Assembly (NCBI RefSeq): GCF_002019695.1
Contig: NZ_KV917376.1
Location: 4,718,072 to 4,782,071, forward strand
Length of the DNA stretch: 64,000 nucleotides
Reading direction: 5' to 3'
Source of the DNA: Evansella clarkii
GTDB lineage: Bacteria > Bacillota > Bacilli > Bacillales > Salisediminibacteriaceae
In this document: positions 34,798 to 43,477 of the stretch, piece by piece
Position numbering within the stretch: the first letter of the stretch is position 1
Layout of the letters: each line of letters begins with the position of its first letter
Notes under the pieces: generated by a model
The model's input: only the letters and a program-made list of their open reading frames with translations
Told to the model about the DNA's origin: nothing
Databases searched by the model: none
Position numbers and translations under genes: made by a program

Positions 34798-35166
34798 ATG
34801 CGGCCTGTTCTGGTGCTTGCAATCATTATTCTTTTCATAATAAGTGCTTACTATGACCTGAATAACGGTACTATACCTGATAATCATTATGAGGGCAACA
34901 ATACAACGGTAAATACAGAAGAAAAAAAGGAAGGGAACAATGAAATATCCAGCAGCCAGGACTATCTGGAAGTCATTGTGGAACCAGGCCATACCGTTTA
35001 CGGCATTGTACGGGCATTGCATGATACGGAGCTTACTGTACCACCGTATATAGTTACGGAGGATTTCGAACTTCTGAATCCTGGGACGGAAGCCCACAGA
35101 ATTCAAACCGGACAAGCATACCGCTTTCCTGTATATAATAGTTCAGAATCAGATAATCAGTCATAG
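34798..35166 (+). CDS. yqfZ: YqfZ, LysM-like exported protein
   Basis: 122 residues, ATG after AGGAAGGAG. N-terminal membrane anchor or signal (VLVLAIIILFIISAYYDL), an acidic Asn-rich linker, then a LysM-like module (VIVEPGHTVYGIVRALHD ... LNPGTEAHRIQTGQAYRFP). Precedes ispG exactly as yqfZ does in B. subtilis; function unknown, possibly wall-bound. Confidence 0.8.
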   Translation: MRPVLVLAIIILFIISAYYDLNNGTIPDNHYEGNNTTVNTEEKKEGNNEISSSQDYLEVIVEPGHTVYGIVRALHDTELTVPPYIVTEDFELLNPGTEAHRIQTGQAYRFPVYNSSESDNQS

Positions 35167-35249
35167 TCCTTGCCTCTGGGTTAACTCGCTGATACAATAT
35201 ACAAGGATATTTGTATATAATTATGATTTATTATAAAGGGGCGATCAGC

Positions 35250-36359
35250 TTGACCCAGATTATTCACAGAAAGAATACACGTCCTGTCAAAGTAGGTCCG
35301 ATTACTATAGGCGGCAGTGACGAAGTAATCATTCAAAGTATGACGATGACCAAAACTCATGACGTAGAAGCTACAGTAGCTGAAATTAAGCGCCTGGAAG
35401 AAGCGGGCTGCCAGATTGTTCGTGTTGCCTGCCCGGATATGAGAGCTGCGGAGGCTATTCCGGAGATTAAAAAACGAATCAATATCCCTCTCGTAGTGGA
35501 TATACATTTTGACTATAAGCTCGCCTTGAAGGCAATTGAAGGTGGAGCTGACAAAATCAGGCTTAACCCGGGGAATATAGGGCGCCGGGAAAAAGTGGAA
35601 GCAGTTGTAAAAGCAGCCAAAGAAAAAGGGATTCCGATCCGAATCGGAGTTAACGCCGGGTCCCTTGAAAAACGAATTTTAGATAAATATGGCTATCCTA
35701 CTGCAGACGGAATGGTGGAAAGCGCGCTGCATCATATAAAAATCCTGGAAGATCTGGATTTCCACGATATTATTGTTTCCATGAAAGCTTCTGATGTAAG
35801 GCTTGCGATAGAAGCATATGAAAAAGCGTCCAAAACCTTTGATTATCCTCTGCATCTTGGTATTACAGAATCAGGGACTTTATTTTCCGGCACAATAAAA
35901 AGTGCTGCAGGTCTTGGAATTTTATTAAACCAGGGCATCGGAAGCACTGTCAGGATTTCATTAAGTGCGGACCCTGTGGAAGAAGTTAAAGTTGCCAAGG
36001 AACTTCTTAAATCGTTCGGACTCGCTGCCAACGCAGCTACACTGGTTTCCTGTCCTACATGCGGGAGAATTGAAATCGATCTAATCAGCATTGCGAATGA
36101 GGTTGAAGAATATATACAGAAAATCAATGCGCCGATCAAAGTCTCTGTTTTGGGATGTGCCGTAAACGGCCCTGGTGAGGCAAAAGAAGCCGATATTGGG
36201 ATTGCCGGAGCAAGGGGAGAAGGATTACTCTTCCGCAAAGGTAAAACCATCCGTAAAGTACCGGAAGCTGAAATGGTGGAAGAGCTGAAGAAGGAAATCG
36301 ATAAACTGGCAAAAGAGCATGAAGAGAAACAAAAAGCTGAACTAAGCAGCCAGGAATAA
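35250..36359 (+). CDS. ispG: IspG, (E)-4-hydroxy-3-methylbut-2-enyl-diphosphate synthase
   Basis: 369 residues from TTG 35250, 8 nt after AAAGGGG; a longer frame begins at 35211 without support. The penultimate MEP-pathway enzyme, converting MEcPP to HMBPP with a [4Fe-4S] cluster. Cluster cysteines in SCPTCGR and [16 protein letters not shown]; the TIM-barrel signature [21 protein letters not shown]-like region shows here as [15 protein letters not shown]. IspH is 16 kb away in the same window. Confidence 0.96.
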   Translation: MTQIIHRKNTRPVKVGPITIGGSDEVIIQSMTMTKTHDVEATVAEIKRLEEAGCQIVRVACPDMRAAEAIPEIKKRINIPLVVDIHFDYKLALKAIEGGADKIRLNPGNIGRREKVEAVVKAAKEKGIPIRIGVNAGSLEKRILDKYGYPTADGMVESALHHIKILEDLDFHDIIVSMKASDVRLAIEAYEKASKTFDYPLHLGITESGTLFSGTIKSAAGLGILLNQGIGSTVRISLSADPVEEVKVAKELLKSFGLAANAATLVSCPTCGRIEIDLISIANEVEEYIQKINAPIKVSVLGCAVNGPGEAKEADIGIAGARGEGLLFRKGKTIRKVPEAEMVEELKKEIDKLAKEHEEKQKAELSSQE

Positions 36360-36363
36360 AAAG

Positions 36364-36396
36364 AAAGGCGCACGATTATTCGTGCGCCGTTTCTGT
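36364..36396 (+). terminator. Terminator of ispG
   Basis: GGCGCACG and CGTGCGCC stem with ATTATT loop, preceded by AAAGAAA and followed by GTTTCT; may also serve the convergent gene. Confidence 0.75.
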
Positions 36397-36407
36397 ATTT
36401 GCTTCAT

Positions 36408-37475
36408 TCAGGTAACAAATGGAGCAAAGAATACGCTCATAATAATAGAAAATGCACTTATAGCGATCGCGGTGTAACCCAGACCTTTACTGTTTCTGTT
36501 AACGGTAATAAAACCAAGAACCAGACCTGCTGCGCCAAAAATTACCGGCATGAAAAATAAGGAGACAATAGATAAAGCAACTGCAAAGGTACCTACACCT
36601 TTTCCTTCTGCTGTCTCAGTCTCTGCTTCAGCCCGTGCTGCTGGTTCCTCTTCCACTCTGTCTGCTGTAACTGCAGCTGGAGCAATTTCCGCGGCTGTTT
36701 CTTCAAGATAGTCATCGTTTTCTATGCTGCTTTCAGCTGTTGCTTCTGGTTCTTCTGAAGCACCGAAAATTTCTTCATACTCTTCCTGACGAGCATTGTG
36801 AATTTCTTTATTTTCCTCTGCAGCTGTATAGTTCTGTTGGCTCACCGGCTGCTGTAATTTTTCATACTGCTGATTCATGCTGCTCTGAGCAGCGAATTGT
36901 GCCTTGCCGCCAATCGGCTGCTGCATTGTACTTTGCTTCCCTGATAGTTGCTGCATTGATTCTTTATACTGCTGGTTTATGCTGCTTTGAGTGCCTGACT
37001 GGGCCTGCTGGACACCTGTCATTTGCTGCATGTTATTCTGCTGTCCTGTTGTCTGCTGCAGCGATTTATTATACTGCTGATTCATGCTGCCCTGAGCAGA
37101 CGGCTGTGTCTGGGACTGCAAGCCTCCAGATTGCTGCTGCAGTGACATTTTATATTGTTGATTTATACTGCCAGCTGACCCCTGGTTCTGGCCCGCACTA
37201 TTTTGTTGGGTGAATGGCTGGCTGGCTGACTGCTGCTGATTAAAATTTTGCTGGTTGTTATTCTGCCCATTCGTAGTGCCCGCCTGCTGTGTCATCATTT
37301 TGTACTTCTGGTTTATTGAACTCTGCTGGTTTGCAGAGCCCTGCTGATTGAAGGTGTTCTGCTGATTCATTAAAGACTGTTTATTCATACTTTGCCCAGT
37401 ATTTGAATTTTGGGGATTCTGCCCATTCTTTACTAAATGGAAATTGTACGGATTTTTATTTCCATTCTGCGGCAT
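36408..37475 (-). CDS. Q/N-rich repeat protein with C-terminal DUF4190 membrane domain
   Basis: 355 residues, ATG after AAAGGAGTG. Residues 1-220 are prion-like, dominated by Gln, Asn, Ser, with at least six imperfect units built on S(I/M)NQQY(K/N/E)xxxQQ. An acidic Ala/Glu-rich linker (220-290) leads to two membrane helices (FAVALSIVSLFFMPVIFGAA, YTAIAISAFSIIMSVFFAPF) typical of DUF4190. Topology implies a long cytoplasmic or extracellular low-complexity arm. Function unknown; it separates ispG from yqfW. Confidence 0.8.
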   Translation of the reverse strand: MPQNGNKNPYNFHLVKNGQNPQNSNTGQSMNKQSLMNQQNTFNQQGSANQQSSINQKYKMMTQQAGTTNGQNNNQQNFNQQQSASQPFTQQNSAGQNQGSAGSINQQYKMSLQQQSGGLQSQTQPSAQGSMNQQYNKSLQQTTGQQNNMQQMTGVQQAQSGTQSSINQQYKESMQQLSGKQSTMQQPIGGKAQFAAQSSMNQQYEKLQQPVSQQNYTAAEENKEIHNARQEEYEEIFGASEEPEATAESSIENDDYLEETAAEIAPAAVTADRVEEEPAARAEAETETAEGKGVGTFAVALSIVSLFFMPVIFGAAGLVLGFITVNRNSKGLGYTAIAISAFSIIMSVFFAPFVT

Positions 37476-37681
37476 ATCTTTTTCACTCCTTTACCAGTTG
37501 ATACACTTTTATTATTCCAATGGTATAATGGATTATCTATGACAATGATTTCAAATTAACGAAAAGCCATCCCCTGTCACTTCCTCTTCCGGACTTCTTT
37601 TAAAGAAAATATAGAGGCCATTTATTCCTGGGGGTACCGGCCATGGCTGAGATTACATTAAATAAAAAAAGTGGTGATCAT

Positions 37682-38284
37682 ATGAAACGTCGTTTAGGAA
37701 TCGATATAGACGGCACGGTAACAAGCCCGTCCGCCTTCCTTCCTTACTTAAATAAGCATTTTAATAAAAAACTTACAATAGAGGATATAACCGAATATGA
37801 ATTATCTGCAGCTCTCGGTATAAATAAAGAAGAGTTCTGGAAATGGATGCAGGAGCACGAAGGGAATATTTATCAGGCTGCGGAGCTTGCCATAAATGCA
37901 AAAGTTACATTGACCCAATGGAAGAAAGAACATGAGCTTTATTATATAAGCGCACGGCCAGCGGAATATGGGGAAATTACTAAAAAATGGTTTCATAAAT
38001 ACGAAATCCCATATGATTATATAGAACTTATAGGCAAACATGACAAACTGGCTTCAGTAAGGGAGCACAACATTGAACTCTTCTTTGAAGATAAACACGA
38101 TAATGCATGTAATATTGCTGAAGATTGCCATATCCCGGTAATTCTGATGGATACACCATATAACCGTGACCCTGTCCATCAATTCGTCTACCGGGTGAAT
38201 AACTGGAATGAAGCAAAACAAACAGCGGAAGACATACTCGGCAAAGCCCTCAATATTGAAACAAAAATAAACAGCAAAATTTAA
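37682..38284 (+). CDS. yqfW: YqfW, HAD-type nucleotidase
   Basis: About 200 residues from ATG 37682. Motif I GIDIDGTVTSP, motif II YYISARPAEYGEITKKWF, and FFEDKHDNACN as motif IV with the acidic pair. Resembles the 5'(3')-deoxyribonucleotidase-like YqfW family. A longer version starting at ATG 37643, preceded by GGGGG at 8 nt, would add 13 residues and is possible. Positional orthologue next to zur, now separated by the IS. Confidence 0.85.
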   Translation: MKRRLGIDIDGTVTSPSAFLPYLNKHFNKKLTIEDITEYELSAALGINKEEFWKWMQEHEGNIYQAAELAINAKVTLTQWKKEHELYYISARPAEYGEITKKWFHKYEIPYDYIELIGKHDKLASVREHNIELFFEDKHDNACNIAEDCHIPVILMDTPYNRDPVHQFVYRVNNWNEAKQTAEDILGKALNIETKINSKI

Positions 38285-38297
38285 CAAGCCCAAAATT

Positions 38298-38357
38298 AAA
38301 AGAGGCTGTCCCAAAAGGTCGCTAAATTGCGATCTTTAAAGGACAGCCTCTTTTTGT
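38298..38357 (+). terminator. Hairpin terminator between yqfW and the transposase
   Basis: AAAAGAGGCTGTCC pairs with GGACAGCCTCTTTTT around 28 nt. Bidirectional in form. Its left arm is nearly identical, inverted, to that of the terminator at 40237-40284. Confidence 0.85.
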
Positions 38358-38396
38358 AAGCTTTTTTTAGTTAATTTTTCGAGAGTCGAAGGCCTC

Positions 38397-39992
38397 TTAC
38401 CCTGCCTTTGGCTCTCTTTTTATTTCTTTTTGTTCCTTCAACCTCAGATGTGTTTCCCATTTTAGAAAGTTATGGGCAATACAAAGAAGACCCCATTCCA
38501 GCGTCGTTTTGGAAAGGCCTCTCAGATGGAACCGATTAAAGCCTCGGTTATATTTAATTTGTCCAAAAACCGGCTCTACGTCACACTTTCTCCGCCGGTA
38601 AAGCTGACTTCCTGTTTCTGTCTGAAGCCGTTCCCGAACCTGCCTTCGCTGTTCCTGATTCTTCATGGACACACTAATCGTTTTCGTATCTTTTCCTTTA
38701 GCGCATACTTCCTGGAAAGGACAGCCGTGGCAATCCACGCACCGGTAAACACGTTTGATCGTCGTATAACCGTTTTCTGTTTTTCGATTAGAATTATACT
38801 GAAACGTAAGACGCTTATTATTAGCGCAATTCCACTCGTCTTCCTCTTCATCATATTGGAGGTTCTCCACCCGACCGATCTGATCTTTAAACTTTTTGGT
38901 CTGTTCCTTATCCAGTGTACTGTATTTCACATAGGCTTCTATCTTCTTCTCTTTACAAAAGGAGTAGTTTTCCTCACTTCCATAGCCTGAATCGGCGATC
39001 AGGTTGTTGGGAAGTCGGCGACCGTATTTTTCCAGTAAATCGAAGTGTGGTTTCAGGCAGCCTGGATCTCCAGCTCGCTGATGAAGGCTAAATCCGGTGA
39101 TAAACTGGTTTTCTGTCCCTGTCTGTACATTGTAGCCTGGCTTAAGCTGGCCGTTACGCATGTGGTCATCCTTCATTCTCATGAAACTCGCATCAGTGTC
39201 GGTTTTAGAGTAACTGTTTCGGCCGTTCAGAATCTCTTTTTGCGTCTCATATTTTTCTTTTCGTGGAAGGAGATCCTTTTCAAGAAGGCGCTTCGCCTTT
39301 TTAACCTCACGGTTTTGTGGTGCCTCATCCAGTTTCTCTTCGAGTTCAGTAATGGACTGTTTGATGTCAGCTGAAGTGATTGGGTCAGCCGCTAGTTTCT
39401 CTTGTTCGTCCAACTCTCCTGCGTGATCCTCGTCTTGCCGGATCACCTTCTCTATACCCTGCATAATCTTATGGTACTTTTCGTTGAGCTGGCTGTCGTA
39501 GCGCTCGGTGGCTTTTCGCCAGACGAACGTATATTTATTGGCGTTAGCTTCAACCTTGGTGCCATCAAGGAAGTAGTCTTCTAACTTTACGAGACCATGA
39601 TTCCGAAGGAGATCCACGATAGAAAAGAAAATCTCATAGATAATTTCTTTCATTTTCTCGGAGCGAAAACGGTTAATGGTGCGGAAGTCCGGCTGTTGGT
39701 GGCGAGCCAGCCACATAAAATAAATATTTTCCTTAAGCTGTTTTGCGATTTGTCTGGAGGAGTAGATTTTCTGTGTATAGGCATAGAGGATAATTTTTAA
39801 CATCATTTTCGGATGATAAGGAGGACGTCCGCCCCCGTCATAACACCGATAGAGAATATTCTTATCGAGTTCTTCCACGGCTCGATTGACAATGCGACAA
39901 ACGTGATGGGTTGGGATTTCTACTTCAAGATCCATTGGTAAATACAGCTGATCCATGTTATAATCTTGGAAAGAAATATGATCATGTTTCAT
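38397..39992 (-). CDS. IS1182-family transposase
   Basis: 531 residues, intact. N-terminal DUF772 domain (YCYDGGGRPPYHPKMMLKII-type region: here CYDGGGRPPYHPKMMLKIIL, FRTINRFRS) and DDE core: first Asp in DYFLDGTKVEANANKY, second in NLIADSGYGSEEN, and C-terminal glutamate around CDVEPVFGQIKYNRGFNRF. CxxCxxxxxC-type cysteine cluster CVDCHGCPFQEVC. ATG follows AGGAGGCG. No frameshift or stop, so it could be active. Confidence 0.92.
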   Translation of the reverse strand: MKHDHISFQDYNMDQLYLPMDLEVEIPTHHVCRIVNRAVEELDKNILYRCYDGGGRPPYHPKMMLKIILYAYTQKIYSSRQIAKQLKENIYFMWLARHQQPDFRTINRFRSEKMKEIIYEIFFSIVDLLRNHGLVKLEDYFLDGTKVEANANKYTFVWRKATERYDSQLNEKYHKIMQGIEKVIRQDEDHAGELDEQEKLAADPITSADIKQSITELEEKLDEAPQNREVKKAKRLLEKDLLPRKEKYETQKEILNGRNSYSKTDTDASFMRMKDDHMRNGQLKPGYNVQTGTENQFITGFSLHQRAGDPGCLKPHFDLLEKYGRRLPNNLIADSGYGSEENYSFCKEKKIEAYVKYSTLDKEQTKKFKDQIGRVENLQYDEEEDEWNCANNKRLTFQYNSNRKTENGYTTIKRVYRCVDCHGCPFQEVCAKGKDTKTISVSMKNQEQRRQVRERLQTETGSQLYRRRKCDVEPVFGQIKYNRGFNRFHLRGLSKTTLEWGLLCIAHNFLKWETHLRLKEQKEIKREPKAG

Positions 39993-40077
39993 AAAGAAAT
40001 CGCCTCCTGGTATGGTTTTGGTGTGGTGCTTTAATTATACCAAATGGGGCGATTTCTTTATTTTTCAATTTTATTAA

Positions 40078-40205
40078 AATAGCTCGAAAGAGCGGCAGGC
40101 GGCGACTCCCGCGGGAAAAGCAACGGCTGAAGACCCCGCAGGGCGTTTTTCCCGAGGAGGCTGAAGCGTTGCCCGGGGAACGCGTCCGCCGAGAGCGATG
40201 CGAGC
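40078..40205 (+). repeat. Bacillus-type palindromic repeat core
   Basis: GGCGGCGACTCCCGCGGGAA, GGCTGAAGACCCCGCAGGGC, GAGGAGGCTGAAGCGTTGCC, GAACGCGTCCGCC: the same architecture as the MITE interior at 20450-20600 but without its terminal repeats. Higher GC than the surroundings. Confidence 0.75.
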
Positions 40206-40236
40206 GAACTAATTACATTTACTTCAATTAATTGGT

Positions 40237-40284
40237 AAAGAAAGAGGGTGTCACCAAAAGCTAGGCTTTTGGGACACCCTCTTT
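40237..40284 (-). terminator. Terminator of the znu-zur operon
   Basis: Minus strand AAAAGAGGGTGTCCCAAAAG pairs with CTTTTGGTGACACCCTCTTT; long stem abutting the zur stop. Confidence 0.88.
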
Positions 40285-40694
40285 TAACTGCATTCTTCAC
40301 AGTATCCGTATATTTCAAACTTATGGCCAACTACTCTGAATTTCTCTTCAGGTACTGAAAGAGTATCCATAGGGCATGTATGAATATGCTTTGTTTTTCC
40401 GCATTCAAGACAAATAATATGATGGTGATGATGTTCTGTAGAACACATAAAACGGAATTTTTTTTCACCATCCAGCTCTGTGGACTCCAAAATTCCCAGA
40501 TCTGCAAACAAAGATAAATTTCTGTATATAGTGTCAAAGCTTAAACCGTTATATTTCTTGTGCAGATGTTCAAGTACATCTTTGGCAGCCAGGTATCTTT
40601 TTTCGTCTGAAAAAAGCTGAAGGATATCCTCTCGTTTGTCAGTATGCTTGTATCCATTTTCTTTTAAAAGAATCATCGCTTCTTTAAGGTCCAT
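40284..40694 (-). CDS. zur: Zur, zinc-responsive Fur-family repressor
   Basis: 136 residues from ATG 40694 (AAAGGTGGGG upstream). Winged helix (residues 1-80, GYKHTDKREDILQLFSDEKR, GLSFDTIYRNL), metal-sensing HHHHHIICLECG and two zinc-binding CxxC motifs, CLEC and CEEC. Last gene of the zinc ABC operon, which explains autoregulation through the Zur box at 43313. Equivalent to B. subtilis yqfV. Confidence 0.94.
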   Translation of the reverse strand: MDLKEAMILLKENGYKHTDKREDILQLFSDEKRYLAAKDVLEHLHKKYNGLSFDTIYRNLSLFADLGILESTELDGEKKFRFMCSTEHHHHHIICLECGKTKHIHTCPMDTLSVPEEKFRVVGHKFEIYGYCEECS

Positions 40695-40722
40695 TTCACA
40701 CCCCACCTTTTATCCACAATAC

Positions 40723-41568
40723 TCAGGAAGCAGCCGTTCCAGCCTGGGTTAACCGCTTCACTAAATTTGTGATTATAAGAATAACTACACCGGCTACTAC
40801 GATTACTCCTCCGGTTGCAATATTTAAGTAATATGATAAAGCAATCCCTGCTATCATTGCTGTTTCACCAAAAATAATCCCGAGTATTATAACTTGTTTA
40901 AAGCTCTTTGCTATCTGTATACTCGCGGCAACCGGAAGTGTTACCATCGCGCCCACGAGCAAGATACCAACAACTTTCATGGACATGGAGATGACCAGTG
41001 CGACTAAAACTGCGAAAAAGAAATTCAGTCTGTTCACTGAAATTCCCGTTGTTTCCGCAAACTCCTGATCAAATGATATTGATAATAACTCCTTATAGAA
41101 AGCACCAAGAATAAGCAGTGCTGCAAGTCCGGTAAACATAATGAAAAAGAGATCATTCAGCGTAACTGTTACGATACTGCCAAAAAGATAGCTGTACCAT
41201 TCATTATAACTGCTTTGGGCAAGACTGATAAGCACTGCGCTCAGCCCGATACCTGAAGATAAAATTATCGGAACAGCGAGCTCCTGAAAATGCCGGTATA
41301 TTTGCCGAAGCTTTTCCACTAACAGAGAACCTGCGAGAGAAAATAAAAAGCCTGTGTACAGAGGGTTAACAAAATTTAGCCAGATTACCGCCTGGCTCAG
41401 AAAAACACCAGCAGTAATGCCTGTTAAGGTTATATGTGATAGTGCTTCAGAAATTATCGTAATTCTGCGTACAAGCAGGAAGGCTCCCACGAGAGGGCAT
41501 ATAAACCCAATAATTAATCCTGCTATAATGCCTCTTTCTAAAAAAGTAAGCTGCTGGAGAATCTCCAT
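40723..41568 (-). CDS. znuB: ZnuB-type zinc ABC permease, paralogue 2
   Basis: 281 residues from ATG 41568 (CAGGTGG upstream). Eight or so membrane helices of the ABC-3 family; signatures GFICPLVGAFLLVRRITIIS, SEALSHITLTGITAG and GILLVGAMVTLPVAASIQIAKSF. A paralogue of the preceding permease gene. Zinc is inferred from the Zur box and neighbouring zur. Two permeases may form a heterodimer. Confidence 0.88.
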   Translation of the reverse strand: MEILQQLTFLERGIIAGLIIGFICPLVGAFLLVRRITIISEALSHITLTGITAGVFLSQAVIWLNFVNPLYTGFLFSLAGSLLVEKLRQIYRHFQELAVPIILSSGIGLSAVLISLAQSSYNEWYSYLFGSIVTVTLNDLFFIMFTGLAALLILGAFYKELLSISFDQEFAETTGISVNRLNFFFAVLVALVISMSMKVVGILLVGAMVTLPVAASIQIAKSFKQVIILGIIFGETAMIAGIALSYYLNIATGGVIVVAGVVILIITNLVKRLTQAGTAAS

Positions 41569-41605
41569 ATTTACCACCTGTGTTAATTATTTTTACATTC
41601 CCGCT

Positions 41606-42439
41606 TTATCCTTGCTTTCCCTTCGTTAAAGCAAGCGAAATAAGAAGGATAAGAATATTTACCATAACGATCATTCCCCCTGGAGCCACATCCAGATGAA
41701 AAGCGCTCACAAGCCCTGTGACTACAGATATTTCTCCGAAGATTACCGCATAAACAAACATTTGCCTGAAACCTCTGGCCCATCGTATTGCTGCAGCAAC
41801 AGGAAGTGTCATTAATGATGATACAAGAAGGATTCCAACAACCCTCATGGAAGCGGCAATAACAAGAGCGACCATGACAATAAACAAAGTGTGAAGCACA
41901 CGTTTAGGTATGCCTGAAACAACCGCCTGATCTTCATCAAAACTAAGAAAAAACCATTCTTTATAAAAAAGTATTATCATAATGCTGACTACTATTGTCA
42001 GTATACCGATTAACTGGAAGTCTGACTGACGTATGGCAATCACACTTCCAAATAAATAATTAAACAAATCATTGTTAAAACCGTCTGCGAGAGATATAAA
42101 AACCACACCTGCACCGATACCAGCAGACATAATTACAGGTATTGCCAGCTCCTTATAATATCTGTATACATTGCGGAGCCTTTCAATAAATAGCGCACCG
42201 CCAACTGAAAAGGCCATGCCCATGTATAATGGATTCAATCCGGCAAAAAAAGGATAATACCTTCCAAGCAGAAGACTGAATGCAATACCTGACAATGTTA
42301 TATGTGAAAGAGCATCAGATATAAGAGAAAGACGTCTGACAACGAGAAAAACACCCAGAAAAGGTGCCATAAAGCCAATCATCAGACCTGTATATAAGGA
42401 ATAGGTTAAAAAGTCATACTGAAAGAAAACCTGAATCAT
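41606..42439 (-). CDS. ZnuB-type zinc ABC permease, paralogue 1
   Basis: 277 residues, ATG after GGAGG within a 4-nt overlap with the ATPase gene. ABC-3 permease: GFMAPFLGVFLVVRRLSLIS, SDALSHITLSGIAF, GILLVSSLMTLPVAAAIRWA. Clearly homologous to the next gene, suggesting a tandem duplication that has diverged. Confidence 0.88.
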   Translation of the reverse strand: MIQVFFQYDFLTYSLYTGLMIGFMAPFLGVFLVVRRLSLISDALSHITLSGIAFSLLLGRYYPFFAGLNPLYMGMAFSVGGALFIERLRNVYRYYKELAIPVIMSAGIGAGVVFISLADGFNNDLFNYLFGSVIAIRQSDFQLIGILTIVVSIMIILFYKEWFFLSFDEDQAVVSGIPKRVLHTLFIVMVALVIAASMRVVGILLVSSLMTLPVAAAIRWARGFRQMFVYAVIFGEISVVTGLVSAFHLDVAPGGMIVMVNILILLISLALTKGKQG

Positions 42440-43248
42440 TGAGGAGCGCCTCCATCATACTCGTGGTGATGGTGGTGGTCATGATTGTGAGTTAGAACCT
42501 GCACGTCATGTCCATACAGTGCAGACATCATTTCCTCCTGCTGGAACTCAAACTCCTGTGCTCCACCATGGAAATGTAAGAACTTATTTATACAGGCTAC
42601 ATCTGTAACATACTCTGACATAGCTCCAATATCATGTGTGACAAGTATGAGTGTGATTCCCTTTTCCTCATTAAGCTGTTTAAGCATTGTATAAAAGTTA
42701 TTCACGGAGCGGGCATCCACCCCTACTGTAGGCTCATCCAGAATAAGCAGGCTTGGCTCGCTGACCAGTGCCCGGGCAATAAAGACACGCTGCTGCTGGC
42801 CGCCGGAGAGCTGACCGATATTCTGGTTAATATAATCTTCCATCCCTACCTGTTCTATCGCTTCGATTATTTTTTCTTTATGTTTTTTAGTAAGGAAACG
42901 GAACATTCCTATTTTCCCGTATAGACCCATGGAAACAACTTCATAAACAGTAGCGGGAAAACCACTGTTAAAACTGTTTGCTTTTTGTGATACAAAACCG
43001 ATCCGGCTCCAGTCTCTGAACTTATTTAATGGTTTTCCAAAGATTTTAACCGACCCCTTCTGCGGGGTAAGTAAACCGAGAATACTTTTAATTAATGTGG
43101 ATTTTCCGGATCCATTAGGTCCTACCAAGCCTAAAAATGAACCTTCATCTATCTTCAGATTAATATTTTCAATAGCGTTACGGCGCCCATAGGAATAGGA
43201 TAAATTTTCAATTTCCAAAACGTACGGTCTTTCTTTCTTTCTCTCCAT
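42436..43248 (-). CDS. znuC: ZnuC-type zinc ABC transporter ATP-binding protein
   Basis: 270 residues, ATG after ACGGAGGAAC. Walker A GPNGSGKST, signature LSGGQQQRVFIARAL, Walker B LLILDEP, H-loop LVTHDIG. The C-terminal tail is histidine-rich (THNHDHHHHHEYDG), likely a zinc-sensing or storage extension. First gene of the operon znuC-permease-permease-zur; no substrate-binding lipoprotein gene accompanies it. Confidence 0.92.
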   Translation of the reverse strand: MERKKERPYVLEIENLSYSYGRRNAIENINLKIDEGSFLGLVGPNGSGKSTLIKSILGLLTPQKGSVKIFGKPLNKFRDWSRIGFVSQKANSFNSGFPATVYEVVSMGLYGKIGMFRFLTKKHKEKIIEAIEQVGMEDYINQNIGQLSGGQQQRVFIARALVSEPSLLILDEPTVGVDARSVNNFYTMLKQLNEEKGITLILVTHDIGAMSEYVTDVACINKFLHFHGGAQEFEFQQEEMMSALYGHDVQVLTHNHDHHHHHEYDGGAPQ

Positions 43249-43312
43249 TTGTTCCTCCGTTTTTTATTTATCAGTGGCCCATTTCTGTCCGGATTAAGAA
43301 CCACTTTTACTA

Positions 43313-43333
43313 CAATAAGAATGATTACGATTT
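43313..43333 (-). promoter_or_regulatory. Zur box of the znuC operon
   Basis: Matches the B. subtilis Zur box at 16 of 20 defined positions. One half-site, AAATCGTAAT on the minus strand, is perfect; the other is degenerate (ATTCTTATT). It lies just downstream of the start expected from the promoter at 43347-43375, a position suited to blocking transcription. Confidence 0.8.
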
Positions 43334-43346
43334 ATTATCTCATCGT

Positions 43347-43375
43347 AGTATAACTTACAGCTTTCCTTTTGTAAA
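43347..43375 (-). promoter_or_regulatory. Sigma-A promoter of the znuC operon
   Basis: Minus strand TTTACA, 17-nt spacer, TATACT, placing the start near 43340 inside the edge of the Zur box region. Confidence 0.78.
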
Positions 43376-43477
43376 TAAACAGGCTTGCTGTTTTATTTTT
43401 GGAAGTATAGTGTACTATTAAACCATAGTTGTATTATGTTCTGCTTGTGTTCTTGAAATATGCCAGAGGTGAAAAAT

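Larger units (their letters stand above)
38300..40285 (-). mobile_element. IS1182-family insertion sequence (right boundary uncertain)
   Basis: Contains the intact transposase at 38397-39992. Possible terminal inverted repeats are TTAAAAGAGGCTGTCCCAAA (from about 38296) and, on the minus strand ending at 40285, TTAAAAGAGGGTGTCCCAAA: only one mismatch. But both are also hairpin terminators, so the true right end may lie near 40068, before the palindromic repeat. It splits the usual yqfW-zur neighbourhood. Confidence 0.6.

Noticed and set aside
36740-37213. 157-residue plus-strand frame opposite the Q/N-rich gene
   Set aside because: Product of CAG/CAA repeats read in the opposite sense; no start signal.
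36800-37400. Regularly spaced repeats suggesting a CRISPR array
   Set aside because: They are in-frame coding repeats of a Q/N-rich protein, imperfect and without unique spacers.
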